A DNA stretch of 40,060 nt from Lachnospiraceae bacterium (GCA_016288005.1 JAEEXY010000024.1:1-40060); one strand, 5' to 3'. Positions 1 through 7,905 are shown, counted from the stretch's first letter. The notes: generated by a model from the sequence alone, not told the origin. Numbers and translations: made by a program.

Positions 1-209
1 AGCCCTGCGGAAATGCTGCCGCCGGGTGAATCGATGTACATCTCGATCGGACCGGTGCCCTGAGAATCCAGATAGAGCAGCTGAGCGTTCACACTCATCG
101 CCAGCTCCGAGGTGATGGGGCCCTGTACTATTACTATACCCTGGTTAAGCAAAGTAGAGAAGATGTCACTGTATGCTTCCCCATTAAATTTTACTGTAGG
201 TATTATCAT
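1..209 (-). CDS. ClpP-like serine protease, N-terminal part (runs off window)
   Basis: This is the first about 69 codons of a ClpP-family protease; the rest lies beyond base 1. The reading frame shows the typical ClpP start: an amphipathic N-terminus (AYSDIFSTLL), a hydrophobic strand (GIVIVQGPI), the AQLLYLD helix and the oxyanion-loop signature MYIDSPGGSISAG. Housekeeping ClpP usually has YINSPGG, so the Asp and the overall divergence suggest a paralogue rather than the main ClpP. The start is the ATG at 209, with AAAGGA about 8-10 bases upstream. The catalytic Ser, His and Asp lie outside the window and cannot be checked. It follows a CbxX-type AAA+ gene, separated by an 88-nt gap holding strong hairpins. 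Confidence 0.8.
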   Translation of the reverse strand, partial: MIIPTVKFNGEAYSDIFSTLLNQGIVIVQGPITSELAMSVNAQLLYLDSQGTGPIEMYIDSPGGSISAG

Positions 210-235
210 TCAAGTTCATCCTTTCTGTAAACACC

Positions 236-271
236 GGCTCTGAATCAGAGCCGCACGTGCGGCCCTGATTC
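236..271 (-). promoter_or_regulatory. Two competing hairpins between the AAA+ gene and clpP-like gene
   Basis: Bases 242-256 and 257-271 form a 15-bp inverted repeat (GAATCAG-GCCGCAC type arms with one G.T wobble and no real loop). Bases 236-242 and 246-252 form a second perfect 7-bp hairpin (GGCTCTG/CAGAGCC, loop AAT on the plus strand). The two share bases and cannot both form. There is no U-run after either, so a classic terminator is unlikely. An mRNA processing, stability or attenuation role that uncouples clpP expression from the upstream gene is inferred. Confidence 0.5.
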
Positions 272-297
272 ATGCCGTATAACCTTATTTTATTATG

Positions 298-2589
298 TTA
301 CCCTATGAGGCTTATCACACGTGCTGCACGTCCCGAACGCGTCTGTTCCATCTTCCTGAGGGATGCGATAGCACTGCGCACGTCAGACGCTGTCATAGTC
401 TTCAGCTCCTCTTCAGATACTTCGTCCAGATTTCTGCCATCCATGATGCCCGAGTGCAGACGCATTGCTTCCGCCAGCAAACTCTTGCCTTCCCTCGCGT
501 TACCGAACGAAGGATCCTGCGTCCTCTCCGAGAAGTATGCCGCCACGTCAAACTTCAATGCAGGCACTTCCGCTTCGTCAAATACGTATCCGGCATTCGC
601 GCACTGCTTCATGAAGATATCGGACATCTGTGCCCCGTCATACGAGGGGAAATCGATGACCGTTGCTATGCGGCTCTTGATTCCGGGGTTAGAGTTGAGA
701 AACGTCTTCATGAGGTTGTCAGACTCTCCGGAAGATGATCCGCCGTACCCGGCAAAAATGTAGAACTTGTCGTTTTTCTCGGACGCTTCCGAAAGAAGCA
801 TGCACAACTCTGCAAGTGCTTCGGATGCATAGGGTGATCTGTGCTCAGCACTCTGTCCGAGTGAGTAACACTCATCGACCATAAGCACGTCAGCATTGTC
901 AGCAAGTGCGCGGACTTTGGCGCTCGTCTGTCCGACGTATCCGGCTTGCAAACCACTTCCGCTAACAACTGTAAAGCGTCTCCCGGGCAGTAAGGACTCC
1001 TCAAAGAGAATGTCAGACAGTGCCTGTCCTATCGTGGACTTACCTACTCCGGGAGGTCCCGCGAAGAGAACTGCGGTGATCGGTTCACATTTGAGTCCGC
1101 GCTTCCTGCGGGCCTTGTTGAGCTTCATTGCGTTCACGAGCGCTCTGATCTCCTGCTTGGTGGACTCCATACCTTCAAGCGAGTTAAGAAGATCCCATCC
1201 GCGCAGTCTGGTACTCTCGCCGGTGTTCAGACGTCCGAGAAGTTTGAATACCTCCATGCTCAGTTCTTTGGACTCTCTCTTGGTGGCCTCGCGCAGGAGC
1301 AAGTCATTGAGGAACGTAGCCCTTAAGTCGCTCATCGACTTATTGAGACGCTGTATGAACTCCTTACGGGGGAACTCTGTAGGGATCGAAAGGCCGTGAA
1401 CATCGCAAAGCCCCTCAAAGACTGTCTCGTAATAAGCCGCATCATCCGCAGGTGCAATATCTACCGCAGACGCATTGTACTTGACCATGGCAAGAAGGGA
1501 CGCCGAACTTCCTGAAGGTGAATAATCATCATCGTCCGACTTAAAGCTCGCATCAGGCTCAAACGTAAGCACAAAGATGTGTCTTTTGTTATGGATAACC
1601 CTGCCTATAGCGTCACTGAGCATCTCTTCATTCATGTAGAATCCGTTTGTCATGTTGAGGATGATCATAGAACCGCAGTGTTCCATAAAATAAGGTGTCT
1701 TAGGTGTCGCATTTCCCACCCCGGTTAATGTCATGTCACCGAGTCCGAATCCGACATCCGGCTTATTGAAGAGCAGATCATCGAGAATAGCAACAGGAAT
1801 AACATTGGCAATACTGGGTTCTTCCGTGGGATCGTAATTCTCCAGTTCGAATTCGTCCGGATCCGTATAGATCTCATTTACAGCGATATTCTCCTTTGCG
1901 TTCTGCTTGATCGCCAGATACGATGCCGCCTGAAGTCCGAATTCCATCTTTGTGGTTCTGATGAAGATCACCTGACTTCTTAAGTCGGTCTCCGTCATTT
2001 TCATAAGAGGTTTAAAGGGATACGCGCCCTTATCGATATCATGCTCAAGTGTGTTGTAAGCACATATCCTCGGGAGCACTACCGCCTGTCTTAATGTACC
2101 GTCCGCCCCCCACGCACGCCTCTTATCAACAGAAAGAAGAGTAATGTTCTCATCGCTCCTGACATTGAAATCACAGGGGAGTGTGAGCTCTTCCTCGGTC
2201 CAATAAAACGGATCTTCGATGGGTTCGTCAAAGTCCTTCCCTTTATCCTTATACTCCTGTATCATCCTGTAGATATAGTTCGCCTCAAGAGTCCTGTTGA
2301 ACTCTTCTTCTGTGGTATTCGCGCGAAGCCTGCCGACATCCGTAAGCGCCCACACTGACTGGTCAAGAAGGATCTCGTTCTCTGCATCGCCTTCCTTCTC
2401 GAGTGCGATCAGGGTCTCAAGAGTCTTCTTGCTGTTTGCCTTCTCGGTCACTGCAAAATTGGTCTTGCTTGCAATGTCCGCGAGTGAGCGGTACTCACCC
2501 TTCTCATCCTGCGCAAGAATGCCGCGAACGACATCCATGCGCTGCGCAAGGTCATCTTCCTTGCTAGCAATATAGGTTTTCTTTGCCAT
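298..2589 (-). CDS. AAA+ ATPase of CbxX/CfxQ (SpoVK-like) type with long unknown N-terminal region
   Basis: 763 aa. The C-terminal third (about residues 460-700) is an AAA+ module: Walker A AGPPGVGKST near residue 510, the pore-side segment GYVGQTSAK that CbxX/SpoVK proteins carry, Walker B VLMVDECYSL near 570, and the NPGIKSRIATVIDFPSY segment that holds the arginine finger in this family. The first about 450 residues match no domain I recognise; they include an early winged-helix-like stretch and an acidic SDDDDYSPSGSS linker. ATP-driven remodelling of a protein partner is inferred from the family. An AAGGAG box sits 8 nt before the ATG, and the gene starts 17 nt after the DnaB-like gene. 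Its downstream neighbour is a ClpP-like protease, but no IGF-type ClpP-docking loop is visible in the AAA+ part. Confidence 0.82.
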   Translation of the reverse strand: MAKKTYIASKEDDLAQRMDVVRGILAQDEKGEYRSLADIASKTNFAVTEKANSKKTLETLIALEKEGDAENEILLDQSVWALTDVGRLRANTTEEEFNRTLEANYIYRMIQEYKDKGKDFDEPIEDPFYWTEEELTLPCDFNVRSDENITLLSVDKRRAWGADGTLRQAVVLPRICAYNTLEHDIDKGAYPFKPLMKMTETDLRSQVIFIRTTKMEFGLQAASYLAIKQNAKENIAVNEIYTDPDEFELENYDPTEEPSIANVIPVAILDDLLFNKPDVGFGLGDMTLTGVGNATPKTPYFMEHCGSMIILNMTNGFYMNEEMLSDAIGRVIHNKRHIFVLTFEPDASFKSDDDDYSPSGSSASLLAMVKYNASAVDIAPADDAAYYETVFEGLCDVHGLSIPTEFPRKEFIQRLNKSMSDLRATFLNDLLLREATKRESKELSMEVFKLLGRLNTGESTRLRGWDLLNSLEGMESTKQEIRALVNAMKLNKARRKRGLKCEPITAVLFAGPPGVGKSTIGQALSDILFEESLLPGRRFTVVSGSGLQAGYVGQTSAKVRALADNADVLMVDECYSLGQSAEHRSPYASEALAELCMLLSEASEKNDKFYIFAGYGGSSSGESDNLMKTFLNSNPGIKSRIATVIDFPSYDGAQMSDIFMKQCANAGYVFDEAEVPALKFDVAAYFSERTQDPSFGNAREGKSLLAEAMRLHSGIMDGRNLDEVSEEELKTMTASDVRSAIASLRKMEQTRSGRAARVISLIG

Positions 2590-2606
2590 ATGCCTTACTC
2601 CTTTTT

Positions 2607-3488
2607 TTATTTTTCACAGCGAAACGGATCGCTGCCCTGTTCCTTGTTGCCGTTGTCGTAAAAGCGGTGTGTCTCCGGATCAATCCTGAAGCTAACTGTG
2701 TTTCTTATGGGCAGCACGCCGCCCTTTTCGATGATGAACTCCGCGATGCCCTTGTCCTTGCTGCAGGAGTCGTAATACTCATCCCTGTACAGGAAACCCG
2801 CTATATCCACCCCGCTGTCTCTCGCGATATTCATGTCCCCGCATCCGATCATAGGTCTGTGGTCGGCCCTTTTCGTCTCAACCTGTTTTCCGACCTTATA
2901 CGTTAGGATGACCGCAACATTCTTTCTTTGTGCAATGTCCTTCAGGCAGTAGCAGGCATGTCTGGCAGGGCTTAAGACCTTATCCTTGTAACAGCCGAGA
3001 TCAAGCCCCCTGAAACTGTCTATGATCACCACCTCTGTCCCCTTAAGGTCTCCGTCGAGCTTGGCCTCGATATCCGCGGGAGTGACACCGTAACCGTTCT
3101 CTATTGAGATGTTTCCGTTGCACATTTTCCCGGCCGCCTCATCGAAGCGTTCCTGTTCATAAGGCCTCAACTCTCGAAGACGGATCATTTTCTGGGGAAC
3201 CGCCGCAGCTATCCCGATCAGATGCTCTGCAAGAATATCCTCCCTTCCGGGCGGGCGGTCACCCCAGAAATATGCAACCTTCTTAGTCTGTCCGAAGGCC
3301 AGCCTCCCGACAATATTGAGGCATAACGATGTAAGCCCCATCTTAGGCCTCGCACCGATCATCATGACATCCCCTTTTCTAAAGTTCACCTCCTTATCCA
3401 GCTCCGCAAATCCCGTCTTGATCTGCTCTTTGCGGATCCTCACCGTTTCTTTCAGTACATCTGCCTGTTTCGCGTCAAGTATCATCAT
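2607..3488 (-). CDS. DnaB-helicase-C-like RecA-fold protein with Walker A lysine replaced by leucine
   Basis: 293 aa covering only the RecA-like C-terminal domain of replicative helicase DnaB; the N-terminal DnaG-interacting domain is absent. Shared landmarks are KTGFAELDK at the start, GARPKMGLTS at the Walker A position (DnaB has GARPSMGKT), VVIIDSFRGL at Walker B, DHRPMIGCGDMN in place of the DnaB loop, and DIAGFLYRDEYYD, nearly identical to the DnaB GFLYRDEYY box. Leu52 replaces the catalytic Lys (codon CTT), so ATP hydrolysis is probably lost or strongly altered. The ATG at 3488 is preceded by GAGG and overlaps the 3' end of the Nudix frame by 14 nt, so translation was probably coupled to it. 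A structural or regulatory role is inferred. Confidence 0.75.
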   Translation of the reverse strand: MMILDAKQADVLKETVRIRKEQIKTGFAELDKEVNFRKGDVMMIGARPKMGLTSLCLNIVGRLAFGQTKKVAYFWGDRPPGREDILAEHLIGIAAAVPQKMIRLRELRPYEQERFDEAAGKMCNGNISIENGYGVTPADIEAKLDGDLKGTEVVIIDSFRGLDLGCYKDKVLSPARHACYCLKDIAQRKNVAVILTYKVGKQVETKRADHRPMIGCGDMNIARDSGVDIAGFLYRDEYYDSCSKDKGIAEFIIEKGGVLPIRNTVSFRIDPETHRFYDNGNKEQGSDPFRCEK

Positions 3489-3909
3489 TACCGGCGACCT
3501 CTTTTCTCCTGATCGCTTCGGCGACTATGCCGTCGGCCGGGGCGAACATGATTCCGTCGAAATCATCAACGGTAATCCATTTCGCGTTCAAATGCTCAGT
3601 AAGCGTGATACTGTCCGAGATTAGCCTGCAGGCGAACACCTGCATATGCAGGTGGAACGTCGGATAGTCATAGTCGATCGTATCGATCAGCTCTCCGACC
3701 TCGATCTCCGCCTTAAGTTACTCGCGTATCTCGCGCCTTACCGCATCCTCTGCCGCCTCTCCGGCTTCGATCTTCCCACCCGGGAATTCATAGAAGCCTT
3801 TAAGATCTCCATGATCGCGCTGCGCGGTGAAGAACTCTTTCCGTCCGTTCATGCCGTTCCTTTCGATCGCAGCAGCCACCACATCGATGCATGTTTTCTC
3901 ATTACTCAT
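3475..3909 (-). pseudogene. MutT-like Nudix hydrolase interrupted by an in-frame stop in the Nudix box
   Basis: The frame reads as a complete Nudix protein of about 144 codons, broken once by TAA at 3718-3720. Before the stop come IDVVAAAIERNG, FFTAQRDHGDLKGFYEFPGGKIEAGE and RREIRE. After it come LKAEIEVGEL, DYPTFHLHMQVFACRL, LNAKWITVDDF and MFAPADGIVAEAIRR, the usual MutT order. The stop falls exactly on the second Glu of REIREE (codon 64), a metal ligand; GAA to TAA is a single change. Unless suppressed or a sequencing error, the 63-aa product lacks a full active site. Intact relatives clean 8-oxo-dGTP or other nucleotides. The ATG overlaps the preceding gene by 4 nt (ATGA). Confidence 0.8.
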
Positions 3910-4958
3910 ACAGTTACCTCCTTATTCTCTTTAAGTTCCTGCAGGTATCTCTTGATCAATTCGTAATCACTTGCCAGGAACTTATTCTTTTCATTGATAA
4001 GATCAACGAGTGCTTCGTAACCTTCTATGGAACTTTTAATTACCTTTCCGATAAAGTTAATATCCGTTCTTCCGGGTTCCTTAACCGGGTCCACTTTTTC
4101 GTCCCCAAATATCCCCCAGATAGGCTCCCCAAGCCAGATCCCGCCATGGTATCTCACCCAGTCTTCGATGAGAAACTTGCCGTCTATGGTTAGCCTTTTC
4201 TCCGATGCGTTTACTATCCTGTGCAGGTAGGCTTCCCAGAAGGGACCGCCGTCAAAATAGACGTATTCGAGATTTTTACAGCCCTCAAAGCAATCATTTA
4301 AGCCCTGGTTCTGAATATAGTCTTCACAGGTAAAAATGCAGTTGCTGGGTCCCGTTTCGAGATAGAGGCGTTTAAGGTTACTGCAGTCTTTAAACATAGC
4401 TCTAAAGTCTGTCTTATCAAGCCATCCCCGCTCTTCTGCCACCGGGAACTTAACTCCTCTCATGTCGATCTCTTCCACGGTACAGTTCTTAGTAAAAAGG
4501 TATTCAACATTGCTGCAATCTCTCAGATCCCAGCCGGATATATCGATCCGTTTCGCATCACTGTACGAGAAGGTATTGTATAATTGAACCACATTAAAGG
4601 GTGCTTCCGGCTTTACATCATCCCCGAGACCCGTTCTGAGCCTGAAGTATCCGTAACCTACCTCATCAGAATGTCCGAAATTCATCTTCCTTTCGTACAT
4701 CCCGGCCGGCAGCACGACAAGGTTCAAGCGTTCATTGCGGAAATCCACGTCCGCGCCGCTGTGTATGACACGGCTCCTATCTTCGAAGGCCACTTCATAA
4801 CCCGGATTGCGCTGTCCGAATCTGGTGCAGTTCTCGTCAGTCCAGGTGGAAGGATCTTCAAGAACTAAGCCACACTCCGCGAGCTTACAAATCTTCTCCT
4901 CTCTGTCGCATTCACCAAACCTCTTCGGAGATACTCTGTTCATTGCCTCAGCACTCAT
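3906..4958 (-). CDS. BspA/DUF285-type repeat protein, no secretion signal
   Basis: 350 aa. The middle part carries the short repeats of the BspA-like (DUF285) family: RIDISGWDLRDCSNVEYLF, EEIDMRG, FRAMFKDCSNLKRLYLE, LNDCFEGCKNLEYVYFDG. These units stack as a leucine-rich-repeat-like solenoid. Family members are usually surface proteins, but this one has no signal peptide, lipobox, membrane segment or sorting signal, so it is predicted to be cytoplasmic, possibly a binding scaffold. The ATG at 4958 is chosen because AGAGAGGAG sits 6 nt upstream; a TTG 21 nt earlier would overlap that ribosome site. The stop overlaps the Nudix start. An upstream hairpin with a U-rich tail may attenuate its transcription. 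Confidence 0.7.
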   Translation of the reverse strand: MSAEAMNRVSPKRFGECDREEKICKLAECGLVLEDPSTWTDENCTRFGQRNPGYEVAFEDRSRVIHSGADVDFRNERLNLVVLPAGMYERKMNFGHSDEVGYGYFRLRTGLGDDVKPEAPFNVVQLYNTFSYSDAKRIDISGWDLRDCSNVEYLFTKNCTVEEIDMRGVKFPVAEERGWLDKTDFRAMFKDCSNLKRLYLETGPSNCIFTCEDYIQNQGLNDCFEGCKNLEYVYFDGGPFWEAYLHRIVNASEKRLTIDGKFLIEDWVRYHGGIWLGEPIWGIFGDEKVDPVKEPGRTDINFIGKVIKSSIEGYEALVDLINEKNKFLASDYELIKRYLQELKENKEVTV

Positions 4959-4977
4959 TCTGTTCTCCTCTCTTTCC

Positions 4978-5028
4978 AAAAGAAAAAGAGGCTATCCGGC
5001 AAAGGTTCATCACCTGTACCGTATAGCC
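4978..5028 (-). terminator. Hairpin with U-rich tail between the 58-aa gene and the BspA-like gene
   Basis: On the minus strand GGCTAT (5028-5023) pairs with ATAGCC (4995-4990). The stem extends by CGG/CCG across one mismatch, and an inner AGGT/ACCT hairpin sits at the tip. The stretch TCTTTTTCTTTT follows directly (4989-4978), then the ribosome site of the BspA-like gene. This looks like an intrinsic terminator or attenuator inside the operon. Confidence 0.55.
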
Positions 5029-5083
5029 CCTATGGCTGTCTCCCGAAGCCCGATCGCTCCGGTCATATTTAATTACCGTTGTG

Positions 5084-5260
5084 TTACTGAAGCCTTGTTC
5101 TGCCGTGTTCACAGATAGTCTGCTTCCTGACTGTCATGACCTTGATCCCGCCGTTGGGAGCACATCTGATCTCGACATCGTTACCCTTTTCGATCTCAGT
5201 TGCGATCATATCGGCATTTTGGATCAGCTGTTCTTTTAACAACTCACCTTTCTTGCTCAT
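5084..5260 (-). CDS. Small 58-aa protein of unknown function
   Basis: 58 aa, charged and soluble. An N-terminal helix (KGELLKEQLIQNADMIATEIEKG) is followed by an apparent two-strand unit (DVEIRCAPNGGIKVMTVRK) and a short basic tail. I do not recognise a named family. The ATG at 5260 is chosen because GAGGTGAG lies 5-6 nt upstream; a GTG at 5275 would lie upstream of that site. It is the first gene after the operon promoter, a position typical of small regulators, but no DNA-binding motif is clear. Confidence 0.6.
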   Translation of the reverse strand: MSKKGELLKEQLIQNADMIATEIEKGNDVEIRCAPNGGIKVMTVRKQTICEHGRTRLQ

Positions 5261-5312
5261 ACGCTCACCTCTCACTTCATCTCCACCGGCCGGCCCGTGC
5301 TTTGATGATATG

Positions 5313-5341
5313 ACTATAGCAGGTTTTTTCGGATTTTTAAA
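5313..5341 (-). promoter_or_regulatory. Sigma-A-type promoter of the clpP/AAA+ operon
   Basis: Minus strand: TTTAAA (5341-5336), a 17-nt spacer, then TATAGT (5318-5313). Each hexamer is close to consensus (4/6 and 5/6). It would start RNA near 5306, about 46 nt before the 58-aa gene. Confidence 0.5.
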
Positions 5342-5657
5342 TTCGCAAAATAGATGAAATTATTCCGGAGAAAACCGGGTTTTTGAGTTGTCAGACAATA
5401 GCATATGCCACACATATGGAACAATGTGTCATACTGTCTGTCCAAGACATGAGCACTTCCCTTTTGTACAAAATGCCGAAGCGGTAATCGTACAAGATTA
5501 AAAACTTCTTAACGCCTTTAAAATCAAGGCTTCCGGGCCTTTCGACCGCACTAGGATAATAGCAGGTGGCCGCCGTGCTGTCAAGGGGGTAATCTGAGAA
5601 ATCGGATTCGTTTTAATTCTTTTTCTTGATTTTTCGCCTTCAATATTCATAAACGTG

Positions 5658-5686
5658 TTGATTTTTCGCAGCGTTCATGTTATAAT
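5658..5686 (+). promoter_or_regulatory. Candidate promoter upstream of the atp operon (distal)
   Basis: TTGATT (5658-5663), a 17-nt spacer and a perfect TATAAT (5681-5686). It would give a leader of about 200 nt before atpZ. Confidence 0.5.
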
Positions 5687-5771
5687 TTTACAAATTCGAG
5701 CAGCAGTTACACGTTTCATGGACATAATAACATCCGGTGCGCTCATTATCGTGTATTTTTGCGGTTTTTGG

Positions 5772-5800
5772 TTGTATTTGCCGCATATAATCACTATAAT
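5772..5800 (+). promoter_or_regulatory. Candidate promoter upstream of the atp operon (proximal)
   Basis: TTGTAT (5772-5777), a 17-nt spacer and a perfect TATAAT (5795-5800), with a leader of about 90 nt. The -35 match is weak. Confidence 0.45.
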
Positions 5801-5895
5801 GTATATGTAGATTTATTTTCTCCGTTACGGAACTTGTGTCGGTGCCGAATTGTATTATCGTAAGATGATGCATCTTATGTGTAAGGGAATTCACG

Positions 5896-6183
5896 ATGGA
5901 TGAGAAACAGCAGAAAAGACGTAAATATCTCTCCGAAATCGCCAAGCAGCTCTCCTGGCTGACGCAGCTCGGGTTGTCGCTCATCACACCCATCCTGCTC
6001 TGCATACTGGGCTGCGTGTTTTTATGCAATAAAACCGGTGTTGGCGAGTGGATCTTCATTCCGGGCTTCATACTCGGACTCGGCGCCTCGTTTATGACAG
6101 GATACAAGTTTTTCCTGTCGGAGTCAGCAAAGAGCAAAAAAGATAAGGACAAGCGCAAGGTCGGCTTCAACCGCCACACCTGA
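5896..6183 (+). CDS. atpZ: AtpZ-like small membrane protein of the ATP synthase operon
   Basis: 95 aa with two hydrophobic helices (about 25-50 and 52-72, GVGEWIFIPGFILGLGASFMTGYKFF) between a charged N-terminus and a lysine-rich tail (KSKKDKDKRK). Position, size and two-helix pattern fit AtpZ, which accompanies AtpI at the head of many bacterial F1Fo operons, notably Na+-type ones; roles in c-ring assembly and Mg2+/Ca2+ supply have been proposed. AAGGGA precedes the ATG. Assignment rests mainly on context and topology, since AtpZ sequences are poorly conserved. Confidence 0.75.
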   Translation: MDEKQQKRRKYLSEIAKQLSWLTQLGLSLITPILLCILGCVFLCNKTGVGEWIFIPGFILGLGASFMTGYKFFLSESAKSKKDKDKRKVGFNRHT

Positions 6184-6210
6184 GCGGGTCCGGAGGAGTA
6201 CAGATCATTT

Positions 6211-6699
6211 ATGTTACAGCCCGCAGTTAAAAAAGAAACAAGGAACGTTCTCATCATCACAGTCATCGGCGTAGCGCTGATGCTGATCGTTTTTACGATA
6301 TTGCATCTGATAATCCCCGATAAGGTCCCGCTCGATTATAAGGTTTTCCTCGGCGGTATCTGCGGAGGCGCGGTCGCGTTCCTGAACTTCTTCCTGATGG
6401 CCCTGACGGTCCAGAAGGTCGCATCGATGGAGGACCGCGATCAGGCGACCAGGATGATGCGTCTCAGCTATTCGCGCAGGCTCGGCATCCAGTGCATCTG
6501 GATCGTAGTCGCGATATTCGCTCCCTGCTTTAACGCAGCGGCAGGCATCTTCCCCATTTTCTTCCCGAGCATCGGCATTAAGATCTACGGCATTTTCCGC
6601 AAGGATCTTAAGACCCCTGCCGTTCCCGCATCCGATACGGACAGCACTCCCGCGGCACAGCCTTCCGATACGGAGTCTGACGGACAGGGAAGCGTTTAA
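6211..6699 (+). CDS. atpI: ATP synthase subunit I (AtpI)
   Basis: 162 aa with four predicted membrane helices (about 15-36, 43-67, 91-108, 110-125) and a hydrophilic Pro/Ser/Thr/Asp-rich tail (residues about 134-162). AtpI is a membrane factor that helps assemble the c ring in Na+-type ATPases. The GGVCGG-like motif GGICGGAVAFLNFFLM fits the second helix. GGAGGAG lies about 12 nt before the ATG. It sits 27 nt after atpZ and 74 nt before atpB. The acidic disordered tail is longer than in typical short AtpI proteins. Confidence 0.8.
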   Translation: MLQPAVKKETRNVLIITVIGVALMLIVFTILHLIIPDKVPLDYKVFLGGICGGAVAFLNFFLMALTVQKVASMEDRDQATRMMRLSYSRRLGIQCIWIVVAIFAPCFNAAAGIFPIFFPSIGIKIYGIFRKDLKTPAVPASDTDSTPAAQPSDTESDGQGSV

Positions 6700-6705
6700 T
6701 CTTCG

Positions 6706-6733
6706 TAATTAATTAGTTTTCATAATTAATTAG
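6706..6733 (+). repeat. AT-rich direct repeat between atpI and atpB
   Basis: TAATTAATTAG occurs at 6706-6716 and 6723-6733 (period 17). It lies in the 74-nt atpI-atpB gap, just before an AGGAGGTGA ribosome site that is unusually far (about 14 nt) from the atpB ATG. No function is evident. Confidence 0.5.
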
Positions 6734-6773
6734 ATATATCTATTTTCTAGGACAGGAGGTGAAGTACTGGTAA

Positions 6774-7535
6774 ATGGACAAACTAAGTATTACAGGCCCC
6801 AAAATCCGATTTGAGATCCCGTATGATTTTCCTCTGCTCGGGCGGATAAGGATCACGGACACACTGATCATCAGCTGGGTAGTCATGCTGATCATCACGC
6901 TGCTGTGCATCTGGCTGACCAGAGGGCTCAAAGTCGAAAAGATCTCAAAGAAGCAGGCGTTTGCCGAAATGCTCGTTGAGATGGCGGATAAGTTTGTAAT
7001 AGGCAATATGGGTGAGAAGTTCGCCTACATGGTACCGTTTGTCGCCGCATTGTTCGCGACGAGCCTCGTATCCAATCTGATCAGCCTGTTCGGCGTCTGG
7101 AGCCCTACGGCCGATCTGAACACCGAGGCGGCATGGGCGATCGTAGTATTCATTATGATCACCAGACAAAAGATCAAGGCGAACGGCCTCGGCGGTTATC
7201 TGAAAGGATTTACCGAACCTATTGTCATCATGACCCCTTTTAATATGCTCTCCGAGCTGTCGACGCCGATCAGTATGGCCGGCCGTCATTTCGGAAACAT
7301 CTTATCCGGTGTCGTAATCAACGGCCTGATGTACACAGCGCTTGCCGTAGCAAGCTCAAAGCTGCTCGGGCTTCTGCCCGGCGCCGTGGGAGCACTGCTC
7401 TCACAGATTCCGATCCTGGATGTCGGTATTCCGGCTATCCTTTCGGTTTACTTCGACTGGTTCACCGGCGTCATGCAGGCATTTATCTTCTGCATGCTGA
7501 CCACGATGTATATCGCCAACGCGGCCGAAGCATGA
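6774..7535 (+). CDS. atpB: F-type ATP synthase subunit a
   Basis: 253 aa, five to six membrane helices. This is the stator half-channel subunit that passes H+ or Na+ to the c ring. The essential arginine is visible as Arg171 in STPISMAGRHFGN, matching the RLFGN motif of other a subunits. The last helix region (VMQAFIFCMLTTMYIANA) matches the family end (QA.IF..L...YI..A). An in-frame TAA lies just upstream, so the ATG at 6774 is the only reasonable start despite the distant ribosome site. A 45-nt gap separates it from atpE. Confidence 0.95.
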   Translation: MDKLSITGPKIRFEIPYDFPLLGRIRITDTLIISWVVMLIITLLCIWLTRGLKVEKISKKQAFAEMLVEMADKFVIGNMGEKFAYMVPFVAALFATSLVSNLISLFGVWSPTADLNTEAAWAIVVFIMITRQKIKANGLGGYLKGFTEPIVIMTPFNMLSELSTPISMAGRHFGNILSGVVINGLMYTALAVASSKLLGLLPGAVGALLSQIPILDVGIPAILSVYFDWFTGVMQAFIFCMLTTMYIANAAEA

Positions 7536-7547
7536 TTTTGGTAATAA

Positions 7548-7853
<306 letters not shown>

Positions 7854-7905
7854 TGAGCCTCAACGGTAACTTAGAATCATCGCATTTATAGAGGAGGTTT
7901 AGGAC

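Larger units (their letters stand above)
5342..5895. other. Intergenic region between divergent operons, with possible structured RNA
   Basis: About 550 nt with no convincing gene. It contains an 11-bp palindrome TTGTC-A-GACAA (5388-5398), an ACACAT/ATGTGT pair near 5411-5430, and a segment at 5481-5549 in which GCGGT/ACCGC arms enclose GCCTT-AAGGC-GCCTT (5514-5518, 5526-5530, 5537-5541) that can form two exclusive hairpins. A 12-nt direct repeat TTGATTTTTCGC occurs at 5626-5637 and 5658-5669. The two atp promoters are at its right end. Confidence 0.4.

Noticed and set aside
3475-3909. Frameshift as the cause of the Nudix interruption
   Set aside because: The same frame continues correctly on both sides of the stop, so it is a nonsense change, not a frameshift.
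5688-6266. Long minus-strand reading frame over the atp leader, atpZ and atpI start
   Set aside because: It lies antisense to atpZ/atpI, has no ribosome site and no family resemblance; a shadow of the plus-strand genes.
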